Source: Phocaeicola coprophilus DSM 18228 = JCM 13818 (lineage in GTDB: Bacteria > Bacteroidota > Bacteroidia > Bacteroidales > Bacteroidaceae). Taken from it: a stretch of 64,000 nt of DNA. Shown here piece by piece: positions 8,787 through 15,693 of this stretch. Below the pieces are notes generated by a model. It was not told the DNA's origin. It did not search any database and saw only the letters and a program-made list of their open reading frames with translations. The stretch is from assembly GCF_000157915.1 (NCBI RefSeq), contig NZ_EQ973634.1, positions 23,706 to 87,705 of the forward strand. The letters run 5' to 3'. Position numbers and translations under genes: made by a program. How positions within the stretch are numbered: the first letter of the stretch is position 1; every line of letters starts with the position of its first letter.

Positions 8787-8886
8787 ATATCTATTTGACT
8801 TACTTTATATTCGCTGTGAAGCGAATCTTTCCTCTATGTGATATAGGGGTGCTTATTTTATACAATAAACATTTTTTTGGTTGAGG

Positions 8887-8920
8887 GAGGTCACTCGCAT
8901 TTGCGGGTGGCCTCTTTTTT
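8887..8920 (+). terminator. intrinsic terminator upstream of the DUF3943 gene
   Basis: GAGGTCACTCGC (8887-8898) pairs with GCGGGTGGCCTC (8903-8914) over 12 bp including two G-U pairs, with a 4-nt loop and a T-tract to 8920. It ends whatever transcript crosses 8790-8886; that stretch also holds a small hairpin TTCGCT/AGCGAA (8810-8824) but no gene. Confidence 0.7.
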
Positions 8921-8936
8921 CTGAAGACAAATACTT

Positions 8937-8969
8937 TTTGGCATATTTTTTTAGAGATTCTGACCTTTG
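8937..8969 (+). promoter_or_regulatory. promoter of the DUF3943 gene
   Basis: TTTG (8937-8940), 21 nt, GACCTTTG (8962-8969), one mismatch to TAnnTTTG. The ATG follows at 9018. Confidence 0.55.
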
Positions 8970-9017
8970 AAAGGACAGGATTTTTCCGGATATTTGTGAA
9001 AAACAAATTTCCGATAC

Positions 9018-10499
9018 ATGAAAATCAGATATTTACTGCTTCTGCTCCTTGCTGCTTTTTTCTTCAGAAACAGTTACGCTCAGGAGTATCTGCCTCAGGT
9101 GGAATCCCGTTATTATGTCAGTGATTCCGTTACAATCTGGAAGCCGAAACCATTGCGGGCGGCGGGTGAGGTGATTGGAACTAACCTGGCTGTCTGGGCA
9201 TTCGACCGCTTTATCGTCAATGAAAGCTGGGCCCGGATCAACGGGAAAACGATCAGGAACAATTTCAGACGCGGGCTGATGTGGGACAGTGATCAGTTTA
9301 CCACCAATTTGTTTTCCCATCCTTATCATGGCGGGCTGTATTTTAATGCCGCACGCAGCAACGGACTGAATTTCTGGCAGTCCATTCCCTATGCAGCCGG
9401 CGGAAGCCTGATGTGGGAATTTTTCATGGAAACAGAGGCACCGTCTCCCAATGATATGCTGGCCACTACTTTCGGAGGGGTTGCACTGGGAGAGATAACT
9501 TTCCGGGTGTCCGATCTGTTCATTGACAACCGTACCAGCGGATGGGAACGTGCCGGGCGGGAACTGCTTGCTGGAATCATCTCGCCGATGCGGGCCATTA
9601 ACCGGCTGATCACGGGGGAGGCCTGGAAACGGCGAAGTTATAAGGGGCGCAGCTATTCGAACGTTCCGGTCAATTTTGTAGTCAGTCTCGGTCCCCGTTT
9701 TCTGGCCGATGAGGAGAAGTCCAGGAAGGGATCTTCCAGTCTGCATGTGGACATGGCCCTGAATTACGGAAATCCTTTTGATGATGAACATTATACACCC
9801 TATGAATGGTTCCGTTTCAAAATGGGACTGGATGTGATCAACCAGCCGCTTATCAGTCAGGTGAATGCCATCGGTGCCTTGTGGGGAAAGAATGTATGGC
9901 AGCGGAAAAACCGTTCACTGATGATGGGAGTCTTCCAGCATTTTGATTATTACAACTCGGATATCAATGAGAAGAATGACCGGCTTGTTGCGCCTTACCG
10001 TATCTCGGAAGCTGCTGCTGTCGGCCTGGGCACCATCTATTACAAGAATCCGGAACCGGGAAAGAAGACCATGTTCTTTGGAGAACTGTATGCCAACGGA
10101 GTGGCATTGGGAGCCAGTCTTTCAGACTACATGAAGCTGGGCAAGAGGGATTATAACCTGGGAAGCGGATACAGCATCAAGGGAGGAGTAGGATGGATCT
10201 GCAACAGGCGGTTTGCTCTGCTGCTGAATCTGGAGAATTATCATATATTTACCTGGAAGGGGTATGATCCGGATCTGGACTGGAGTACGGTAGACGATCC
10301 GAATGCGCTGAATGTACAGGGAGACAGAAGCAATGCGCGACTGACGGTCGCTTCCGTCCAGCTGGCTTACCAGTTCGGGAAGCAGTGGAGTGTTGTTCTT
10401 TCCAACCGTTTCTTTAACCGGAAGACGAATTACAGATATTATGATGACGTGGACTATTCCACGTACGATCTGATGCTGAAAGTAGGGTACCGGTTGTAA
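9018..10499 (+). CDS. DUF3943 domain-containing outer-membrane protein
   Basis: The 493-residue product has a clear signal peptide (LLLLLLAAFFFRNSYAQ). The middle carries DSDQFTTNLFSHPYHGGLYFNAARSNG and WEFFMETEAPSPND, which I associate with DUF3943. The C-terminal half has alternating aromatic strands ending in ...LMLKVGYRL, with a terminal hydrophobic residue as in beta-barrel outer-membrane proteins. Function of the family is unknown. It has its own promoter and is not in an operon with the neighbours. Its stop codon lies inside a strong hairpin. Confidence 0.8.
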   Translation: MKIRYLLLLLLAAFFFRNSYAQEYLPQVESRYYVSDSVTIWKPKPLRAAGEVIGTNLAVWAFDRFIVNESWARINGKTIRNNFRRGLMWDSDQFTTNLFSHPYHGGLYFNAARSNGLNFWQSIPYAAGGSLMWEFFMETEAPSPNDMLATTFGGVALGEITFRVSDLFIDNRTSGWERAGRELLAGIISPMRAINRLITGEAWKRRSYKGRSYSNVPVNFVVSLGPRFLADEEKSRKGSSSLHVDMALNYGNPFDDEHYTPYEWFRFKMGLDVINQPLISQVNAIGALWGKNVWQRKNRSLMMGVFQHFDYYNSDINEKNDRLVAPYRISEAAAVGLGTIYYKNPEPGKKTMFFGELYANGVALGASLSDYMKLGKRDYNLGSGYSIKGGVGWICNRRFALLLNLENYHIFTWKGYDPDLDWSTVDDPNALNVQGDRSNARLTVASVQLAYQFGKQWSVVLSNRFFNRKTNYRYYDDVDYSTYDLMLKVGYRL

Positions 10500-10508
10500 C
10501 CGGTACCC
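10485..10508. terminator. hairpin spanning the DUF3943 stop codon
   Basis: GGGTACCGGTT (10485-10495) and AACCGGTACCC (10498-10508) form an 11-bp perfect inverted repeat. It covers the TAA at 10497-10499 and sits between two convergent genes, so it is a likely bidirectional terminator. Confidence 0.6.
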
Positions 10509-10518
10509 TTTGTGGTCT

Positions 10519-11064
10519 TTATTTATCCAGCGTGAGACTGGCCAGCGGTTCACCGTCAAGACGGTACACCGTGACGGTTCCGTTTTCGTAAGTGGCAAAG
10601 GTCGGTACGTTTCCTCCCTTGGGGAAGGTCACCGAACCCGTGTTGCAGACCACGCCGTCTGCCTGACGTTCCAGTTTCCAGAGATGCGTATGTCCGTAGA
10701 AAAAGCAGTCGGTGACAGCCTTGGGACGTTTTTCTTCGTTGTAAATGTGTCCGTGGGTCAGGAAGAGACGTTTGCCGTTGTCTACCACGAGCGTATAGTC
10801 GGAAAGGATCGGGAAGTCCAGCAGCATCTGGTCCACTTCCGAGTCGCAGTTTCCGCGTATAGCAACGATTTCTCCGGCCATTGCGTTCAGCCGTTCGGCA
10901 ATGCCTTTCGGGTCGAGTCCTTCGGGAAGACCGTTGCGCGGCCCGTAGTTCAGGATATCGCCCAGAATGCAGAGCAGGTCACACTGTTGTTCGCGGTAGA
11001 AAGCCAGCACTTTTTCCAGAGCAGGCAGGGATCCGTGGATATCGGATACGATCAGGTATTTCAT
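10519..11064 (-). CDS. yfcE: YfcE/MJ0936-family metallophosphoesterase
   Basis: The 181-residue protein shows the complete calcineurin-type metal-site series: SDIHG (residues 7-11), LGDILNYGPRN, RGNCDSEVD, THGH and YGHTH. YfcE hydrolyses model phosphodiesters in vitro; the physiological substrate is unknown. It is cytoplasmic, with no signal peptide. It lies 18 nt downstream of the GH16 lipoprotein gene on the same strand, so both could be read from one promoter, although the functions look unrelated. Confidence 0.9.
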   Translation of the reverse strand: MKYLIVSDIHGSLPALEKVLAFYREQQCDLLCILGDILNYGPRNGLPEGLDPKGIAERLNAMAGEIVAIRGNCDSEVDQMLLDFPILSDYTLVVDNGKRLFLTHGHIYNEEKRPKAVTDCFFYGHTHLWKLERQADGVVCNTGSVTFPKGGNVPTFATYENGTVTVYRLDGEPLASLTLDK

Positions 11065-11082
11065 ATATAATCTTTATTAAAG

Positions 11083-11946
11083 TTATTCTTTCATGTCATT
11101 GATGTAAACGGTCTGCAGTGACGGCTGGTCTTTTTCGGTCCAGTAGCGGAAATACTCGATCTGGAATTCTCCTCCGTTATCCTGGTCGGAAGGCAGTCCC
11201 CACCAGCTCGGGAAGGCTTCGCTGTCGAAATTGATGGTTTCAGGTGAATGCCAGAAATCGTTTTTCCGGTGGCGTATTTCTTTTCCGTTGACGTACCACA
11301 CCAGTTCATCACGTGTCCATTTCAGTCCGGCTGTGATCCACTGGTCAGCCCAGCGGCCTTCTGTCAGGTGTTCCACGTGATCACTGATCTGCAGGTTCTG
11401 TTTCTTGAGGATGTAATGCGAAGTAGCGAAATAAATTTTTTCATAAGAAGGAGCCGCATCGTTGCGTCCGCAGATCTCAAAAATGTCAATTTCTTCCTGT
11501 TTGATGGAATCCTGGGTGTACAGCCAGAATGCACTCGACAGGGCAGAGTTCATCGGCTTGCATTTGATTTCAAAGAAGCCGTAGAGTACCTTTTTCTTGC
11601 TTTGTACCGCAGCCGTAGTAAAGGTATGGTAGCCTTCCGGAGCATCGGCCACATTCTCGCGCTTTCCGGTCAGGATCAGCTGTCCGTTTTCCACACGCAC
11701 GTTTTCCTTACGGAACAGCGACGGTTGTCTACCCAGCCAGGTCGGGTTGTGGTCGTACCATTTGGCTGTATCGAAGGGAGCTTCAAATTCATCGCTGATC
11801 TGGGTGTTGTAAACCCAGTTTCCGCTGTTTCCTTCCATGCAGGGCTGTGGCCAGGTACTTTCCTGTTGGTTCACGTTTTCTGTGCAGGCACAGAATAATG
11901 CCATTGCAAAAGTTGGCAGTAAAAGCAGATTTTTCTTCATGATCAT
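11083..11946 (-). CDS. GH16-family glycoside hydrolase lipoprotein
   Basis: The 287-residue product (start MIMKKNLLLL; the ATG at 11940 is equally possible) has a signal peptide with lipobox FCAC, so it is predicted to sit on a membrane surface. The catalytic motif is EIDIFE, the beta-bulge form ExDxxE used by laminarinases, agarases and related GH16 enzymes, with Glu as nucleophile and acid/base. Nearby SSAFWLY and GFFEIKCK are also family features. The polysaccharide cleaved (beta-glucan or algal galactan) cannot be decided. The long upstream extension in the same frame is rejected because it has no signal peptide and crosses the promoter. Confidence 0.88.
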   Translation of the reverse strand: MIMKKNLLLLPTFAMALFCACTENVNQQESTWPQPCMEGNSGNWVYNTQISDEFEAPFDTAKWYDHNPTWLGRQPSLFRKENVRVENGQLILTGKRENVADAPEGYHTFTTAAVQSKKKVLYGFFEIKCKPMNSALSSAFWLYTQDSIKQEEIDIFEICGRNDAAPSYEKIYFATSHYILKKQNLQISDHVEHLTEGRWADQWITAGLKWTRDELVWYVNGKEIRHRKNDFWHSPETINFDSEAFPSWWGLPSDQDNGGEFQIEYFRYWTEKDQPSLQTVYINDMKE

Positions 11947-11987
11947 TTCTTTTTGATGCTGTATGTGTATATGTTTGACTAATCGAA

Positions 11988-11995
11988 CAAAAGTA
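11988..11995 (-). promoter_or_regulatory. -7 element of the GH16 gene
   Basis: Minus-strand TACTTTTG, 42 nt upstream of the start at 11946. It is divergent with the arsR promoter 40 nt away. Confidence 0.5.
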
Positions 11996-12034
11996 CAAAT
12001 AATAATTAATAAACTCAGTTTCGGCGAGATTTCT

Positions 12035-12065
12035 TTTGCAGTCAGAAATATTATTCGTAGTTTTG
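12035..12065 (+). promoter_or_regulatory. arsR promoter
   Basis: TTTG (12035-12038), 19 nt, TAGTTTTG (12058-12065). The -7 element lies inside the palindrome at 12054-12069. Confidence 0.7.
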
Positions 12066-12069
12066 CGAA
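12054..12069. promoter_or_regulatory. probable ArsR operator 1
   Basis: TTCGTAGTTTTGCGAA is a palindrome (TTCG..CGAA) covering the arsR -7 element. It is 15/16 identical to the site at 12443-12458 ahead of the next gene, which supports autoregulation by ArsR. Confidence 0.65.
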
Positions 12070-12094
12070 CAACAAACAAAAAGAGAAAAGAAAG

Positions 12095-12421
12095 ATGATC
12101 CAAAAGAAGTATTCGGAAGAGCAGGAGCGGATGGCCCGCTTTGCCAAGGCAATGGGACATCCGGCGCGCATGGCTATCCTTCAGTTTCTGGCCCGTCAGG
12201 AAAGCTGTTTCTTCGGCGATATCCACGAGGAACTGCCCATAGCCAAGGCTACCGTTTCGCAGCATCTGAAAGAACTGAAGGATGCCGGACTGATTCAGGG
12301 GGAGATTGAAGCTCCGAAAGTGAAATACTGCATCAACAGAGAGAACTGGGAAATCGCCAGACGGATGTTTGCTGATTTCTTCGGTCAGCCTCTCTGCAAG
12401 AAAGAAGGGTGCTGCCGTTAA
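12095..12421 (+). CDS. arsR: ArsR/SmtB-family metalloregulator
   Basis: The 108-residue product has a winged helix-turn-helix ([27 protein letters not shown]). A Cys precedes helix 4 (ESCFFGDI), near the ELCVCDL position of ArsR, and the protein ends CKKEGCCR with three more cysteines, so arsenite could be bound by a mix of these. In ArsR proteins metalloid binding releases DNA. The start at 12095 follows the promoter; the longer frame from 11963 is upstream of it. A terminator directly follows the gene. Confidence 0.93.
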   Translation: MIQKKYSEEQERMARFAKAMGHPARMAILQFLARQESCFFGDIHEELPIAKATVSQHLKELKDAGLIQGEIEAPKVKYCINRENWEIARRMFADFFGQPLCKKEGCCR

Positions 12422-12432
12422 GCCCCTTTTTT
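12405..12432 (+). terminator. intrinsic terminator after arsR
   Basis: AAGGG-T-GCT (12405-12413) pairs with AGC-CCCTT (12421-12428) with a one-base bulge and a 7-nt loop, followed by TTTTTT to 12432. It separates arsR from the efflux/reductase genes. Confidence 0.65.
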
Positions 12433-12442
12433 ATGCTGTATG

Positions 12443-12458
12443 TTCGTAGTTTGGCGAA
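12443..12458. promoter_or_regulatory. probable ArsR operator 2
   Basis: TTCGTAGTTTGGCGAA differs from operator 1 by one base. It lies 45 nt before the arsF-like start and 11 nt after the arsR terminator, so it probably marks the promoter of the second ars transcript. Confidence 0.65.
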
Positions 12459-12502
12459 TTACTAATAAGGTGAATTGTTAATCATAAAATTTAGATAAAC
12501 GT

Positions 12503-12910
12503 ATGAAGAATGTATGGTCTTTAGGACTGGTCTGCCTGCTTCTGGTTTCTTGTGGAAGCGGTGGAAAGGAAAAATCCGGATCTGAAGATCGGGTATGTGC
12601 CTGTGCCGGCGGAAGCACTTGCGCGGGAGGAGATGCCTGCAAAGGTCAGGGAACCTGTACCGGCGGAAGTACCTGTTCGGGGCAGGGTGCCTGCAAAGGT
12701 CAGGGAACCTGTGCCGGACAGAATGTAGCAGCCGGTGACTGTGTGGAGGTGCTTTGTTTTCACGGGAAACAGCGCTGTGCCACCTGCATAGCCATTGAGC
12801 GCAATACGCGTGAGGTGCTGGAGAAGGAGTTTGCTTTCGGCAATGCCCGCAAGTCGCCTGATACGTTCAAAGCCGGATTGGTGAAAACGGTCAGCGGAAT
12901 GCTGAAGTAA
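12503..12910 (+). CDS. ArsF-like lipoprotein with Cys repeats and an apparent internal deletion
   Basis: The 135-residue product has a signal peptide and lipobox (LVSCG). Residues about 32-75 carry a cysteine every sixth residue (CAGGST, CKGQGT and similar), encoded by two 54-bp repeats. The rest, VEVLCFHGKQRCATCIAIERNTREVLEKEF, matches the start of the family named nitrophenyl compound nitroreductase subunit ArsF, including the CxxC. The family's last segment follows at once (FGNARKSPDTFKAGL). From memory of relatives, about 50 residues between these are missing in frame. It is the first gene of the second ars transcript. Confidence 0.75.
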   Translation: MKNVWSLGLVCLLLVSCGSGGKEKSGSEDRVCACAGGSTCAGGDACKGQGTCTGGSTCSGQGACKGQGTCAGQNVAAGDCVEVLCFHGKQRCATCIAIERNTREVLEKEFAFGNARKSPDTFKAGLVKTVSGMLK

Positions 12911-12924
12911 GTACGGGGAAGCGT

Positions 12925-13632
12925 ATGGATTGGTTACAGACATGGCTGGACAACAGTTCCACGCCTCTTCTGACTGCGTTTCTGCTGGGCTTGCTTACGG
13001 CTCTTTCTCCCTGTCCGCTGGCCACGAACATTGCAGCGGTGGGGTTTATCGGTAAGGACATTGAGGACCGGCGGAAGATTTTCCGCAACGGTCTGCTCTA
13101 TACGCTGGGACGTATTCTGGCTTACACCCTGCTCGGTGTGGTGCTGATCCTGATCCTGAAAGAGGGATCCAGTATGTTCGGCATCCAGAAGGTGGTTGGT
13201 ACATGGGGTGAACTGGCATTGGGGCCGCTGCTCCTGGTCATCGGACTGTTCATGCTCGTGGGCGACAGACTGAACCTGCCCCAGTTCGGGTTCAGCGGTA
13301 ATGCGGAAGGACTGGCGAAGAGAGGGGGCTGGGGAGCCTTGCTGATAGGGGTTCTGTTTGCCCTGGCTTTCTGTCCCACAAGCGGTGTGTTCTATTTCGG
13401 TATGCTGATCCCTCTGTCGGCTTCCGTGACAGCCGGTTATCTGTTGCCGGCCGTATTTGCCGTAGCCACGGCGATACCGGTGCTTGCCGTTGCCTGGCTA
13501 CTGGCTTTCAGTGTGCAGCAGATGGGCAGTTTCTACGGCAAGATGCAGAAGGTGCAGAAGTGGATGAATCTCCTTGTGGGAGTCGTATTTATTCTCGTCG
13601 GCATCTATTATTGTTGGATAATGTATGTATAA
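12925..13632 (+). CDS. arsG: ArsG-family aromatic arsenical efflux permease (CcdA/DsbD-like)
   Basis: This 235-residue inner-membrane protein has six predicted helices and the paired motifs SPCPLATNI and AFCPTSGVFYFG, the cysteine-proline pattern of DsbD/CcdA-like transporters. I recognise it as the ArsG family, known from the arsEFG system for export of trivalent aromatic arsenicals. It starts 14 nt after the arsF-like gene. An electron-transfer role like CcdA is the alternative, and a small thioredoxin is encoded next to it. Confidence 0.82.
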   Translation: MDWLQTWLDNSSTPLLTAFLLGLLTALSPCPLATNIAAVGFIGKDIEDRRKIFRNGLLYTLGRILAYTLLGVVLILILKEGSSMFGIQKVVGTWGELALGPLLLVIGLFMLVGDRLNLPQFGFSGNAEGLAKRGGWGALLIGVLFALAFCPTSGVFYFGMLIPLSASVTAGYLLPAVFAVATAIPVLAVAWLLAFSVQQMGSFYGKMQKVQKWMNLLVGVVFILVGIYYCWIMYV

Positions 13633-13665
13633 ACAAGATTAATAACTGATTAAATTTTTGGAAAG

Positions 13666-13899
13666 ATGGAAATTAAAGTATTGGGACCGGGTTGCAGCAG
13701 ATGCAAGACAACCTATCAGGTGATTGAGAAAGTGATCAGGGAAAACAACCTGGACGTGAAACTGACCAAGGTGGACGATCTGATGGAAATGATGAAGTAT
13801 AACATCATGACCACTCCTGCCGTAGTCGTGGATGAAGTGGTGAAGATGAAAGGACAGGTGCCCACGGAAAGTGACGTAAAGAAACTTCTGGGAATCTGA
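13666..13899 (+). CDS. small thioredoxin-family protein (TIGR00412-like)
   Basis: The 77-residue product is a minimal thioredoxin fold with CSRC (Cys10, Cys13) near the N-terminus and the cis-proline region MTTPAVVVDE. It matches the redox-active disulfide protein 2 family. No signal peptide is seen, so it is cytoplasmic. Placed between arsG and arsP, it probably supplies electrons to arsenical reduction or to the permease; the direct partner is not known. Confidence 0.88.
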   Translation: MEIKVLGPGCSRCKTTYQVIEKVIRENNLDVKLTKVDDLMEMMKYNIMTTPAVVVDEVVKMKGQVPTESDVKKLLGI

Positions 13900-13915
13900 A
13901 AACGCAGGTAGTGAC

Positions 13916-14884
13916 ATGATACAAGATTTTGCAGACTGGCTGGTCTATGGGATTTTCGGGCTGAGTGCCGGAACTTCCCTGGGCACGGCTGTGAACTTTT
14001 TCTTCTACGACACGGTCAAGATTCTGATCCTGTTGTTCTTCATCAGTGTACTGATGGGCATTGTCAATGCCTATTTTTCGATCAAACGGTTGCGCAACTA
14101 TCTGGTTACGCACCGGATGTACGGGTTGCAGTATCTGCTGGCGGCTCTGTTCGGAGCCATCACCCCGTTCTGCTCCTGCTCGTCCATTCCGCTGTTCATC
14201 GGGTTTGTGAAAGGAGGGATTCCCCTGGGAGTGACCTTTGCCTTTCTGATCACCTCGCCGCTGGTCAACGAAGTGGCGGTGGCCATGTTCCTCGGATCGT
14301 TCGGACTGAAAGTGACTCTTATCTATGTCGTCAGCGGCATTCTGCTGGGAGTGATCGGCGGTTTCGTGCTGGGACGGATGAGGCTGGCCCCTTATCTCAG
14401 CGACTGGGTGAAACAGATTCAGGCACACTCGTCGGCTCAGGCAGATGAGTGGGAGAAAGATCACACCACCTTTATCCGCCGGCTGCCTGCCATTGTCCGT
14501 GATGCCTGGCGGATTGTCCGCGGCGTACTGGTGTATATCCTGATCGGTATCGGTATCGGAGCCTTCATGCACGGCTTTGTGCCCGAAGGATTTTTTGAGC
14601 AGTACATGTCGAAGGACAACTGGCTGGCCGTTCCCCTGTCGGTTCTCCTGGCCGTACCGATGTATGCCAATGCAGCCGGTATCGTGCCCGTCATCGAGGT
14701 GTTTGTAGCCAAAGGGATTCCGATGGGTACGGCAATCGCCTTTATGATGGCGGTGGTGGGACTGTCACTGCCCGAAGCCACATTGCTCAAGAAGGTGATG
14801 ACCTGGCGTCTTATCGGGATCTTTTTCGGTACGGTAGCCTTTTTCATCATCCTGTCGGGCTATCTGTTCAATTTCATATTATAA
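13916..14884 (+). CDS. arsP: ArsP-type permease (DUF318)
   Basis: The 322-residue protein has about eight to ten membrane helices and the family motif TPFCSCSSIPLFIGF, with ITSPLVNEVAVAMF in the first half and VPMYANAAGIVPVIE in the second. ArsP members export trivalent organoarsenicals such as methylarsenite, and the paired cysteines of the CSC motif bind the metalloid. It starts 16 nt after the thioredoxin gene. A more general permease role is possible, but the ars context supports arsenical export. Confidence 0.85.
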   Translation: MIQDFADWLVYGIFGLSAGTSLGTAVNFFFYDTVKILILLFFISVLMGIVNAYFSIKRLRNYLVTHRMYGLQYLLAALFGAITPFCSCSSIPLFIGFVKGGIPLGVTFAFLITSPLVNEVAVAMFLGSFGLKVTLIYVVSGILLGVIGGFVLGRMRLAPYLSDWVKQIQAHSSAQADEWEKDHTTFIRRLPAIVRDAWRIVRGVLVYILIGIGIGAFMHGFVPEGFFEQYMSKDNWLAVPLSVLLAVPMYANAAGIVPVIEVFVAKGIPMGTAIAFMMAVVGLSLPEATLLKKVMTWRLIGIFFGTVAFFIILSGYLFNFIL

Positions 14885-14907
14885 CCCTTTACAAGACTTA
14901 TAGCGTT

Positions 14908-15330
14908 ATGAAAATTTTGATACTTTGCACGGGAAACAGTTGCCGCAGCCAGATGGCTCATGGTTTCCTGCAATCGTTTGACGCCTCGCTGGAGGTGTAT
15001 TCCGGCGGAACGGAACCGGCCGCACAGGTCAATCCCAAGGCCGTGGAAGTGATGAAGGAAGCAGGGATCGACATCAGCAGCCATACTCCGGTCAGTGTCC
15101 GTACCTATCTGGATCAGGCGTGGGATTATGTCATTACCGTGTGCGGAGGAGCCAACGAGAGCTGTCCGGCGTTTACGGGGAAGGTAGGCAAGCGCCTGCA
15201 TATCGGTTTCGATGACCCTTCGCATGCCACAGGAACGCCCGAGTTTATCGAGGCTGAGTTCCGCCGCGTACGCGATGAGATCCATGAGCGTTTCCATAGT
15301 TTTTATCTCTCGGAACTTTGCAGAAAGTAA
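14908..15330 (+). CDS. arsC: arsenate reductase, thioredoxin-coupled LMW-phosphatase type
   Basis: The 140-residue product has the P-loop CTGNSCRS (Cys7, Arg13), the redox cysteines Cys79 and Cys86 (VCGGANESCP) and the acidic loop FDDPSHATG. This is the pI258/B. subtilis type of ArsC, which reduces arsenate to arsenite by a Cys7-Cys79-Cys86 relay and is recycled by thioredoxin. Cytoplasmic. It is the last gene of the ars transcript, followed by a hairpin at 15353-15394. Confidence 0.95.
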   Translation: MKILILCTGNSCRSQMAHGFLQSFDASLEVYSGGTEPAAQVNPKAVEVMKEAGIDISSHTPVSVRTYLDQAWDYVITVCGGANESCPAFTGKVGKRLHIGFDDPSHATGTPEFIEAEFRRVRDEIHERFHSFYLSELCRK

Positions 15331-15352
15331 AGATTATTCAGAGGAAAATTAC

Positions 15353-15394
15353 CGGTCCGCATGATGCACCCGAACAGGTGTACCGTGCGGACCG
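15353..15394 (+). terminator. hairpin after arsC
   Basis: CGGTCCGCA (15353-15361) pairs with TGCGGACCG (15386-15394) over 9 bp, followed by TTTGATT. A likely end of the ars transcript. Confidence 0.5.
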
Positions 15395-15404
15395 TTTGAT
15401 TACA

Positions 15405-15536
15405 GGCTCTTGCGCGGATCTTATGCTGCCTTTGCGCGGAATTTATGCGGTCAATCGGGCTGGATTATGCCTTCGTTGCGCAGGAATTATGCGGTCAATC
15501 GGGCTGCATCGTGCGGTCGTTGTATCACTGAATAAA
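15405..15536 (+). repeat. degenerate 22-bp tandem repeat array 1
   Basis: Six head-to-tail 22-bp units. The clearest, 15449-15470 and 15493-15514, share GGTCAATCGGGCTG and differ at only three positions; the others keep ATTATGC-like ends. Taken as 44-bp pairs, 15433-15476 and 15477-15520 match at 36 of 44 positions. The remainder of the gap 15331-15693 holds a hairpin and a promoter but no convincing gene. The same unit family occurs inverted at 35856-35943. Confidence 0.7.
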
Positions 15537-15595
15537 TTCATTTTACTTATAGTTAAATATTGTAAAAAGCAAAAAAAGAGGCAGTATTTTTTTCT

Positions 15596-15603
15596 TACCT
15601 TTG
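15596..15603 (+). promoter_or_regulatory. -7 element of the AraC-type regulator gene
   Basis: TACCTTTG, followed by C, 90 nt before the ATG at 15694. No matching -33 element is seen. Confidence 0.45.
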
Positions 15604-15693
15604 CATCCGGTTTAAGTATCATTATAGGGAAAAAAGCCCTTTGATAGTTTAAATTCAAAGTAAAAAAATAAGCACGGAACTTAAAATAAAACG

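Noticed and set aside
11947-12171. Longer N-terminus of the GH16 gene.
   Set aside because: The extension overlaps the arsR promoter and start, and places the signal peptide inside the protein.
15405-15536. CRISPR array from the repeated 22-bp units.
   Set aside because: Units are directly adjacent and degenerate with no unique spacers, and no cas genes are present.
15318-15644. Plus-strand open frame after arsC.
   Set aside because: It runs through the 22-bp repeat array and the hairpin, its composition is not coding, and no promoter or family supports it.
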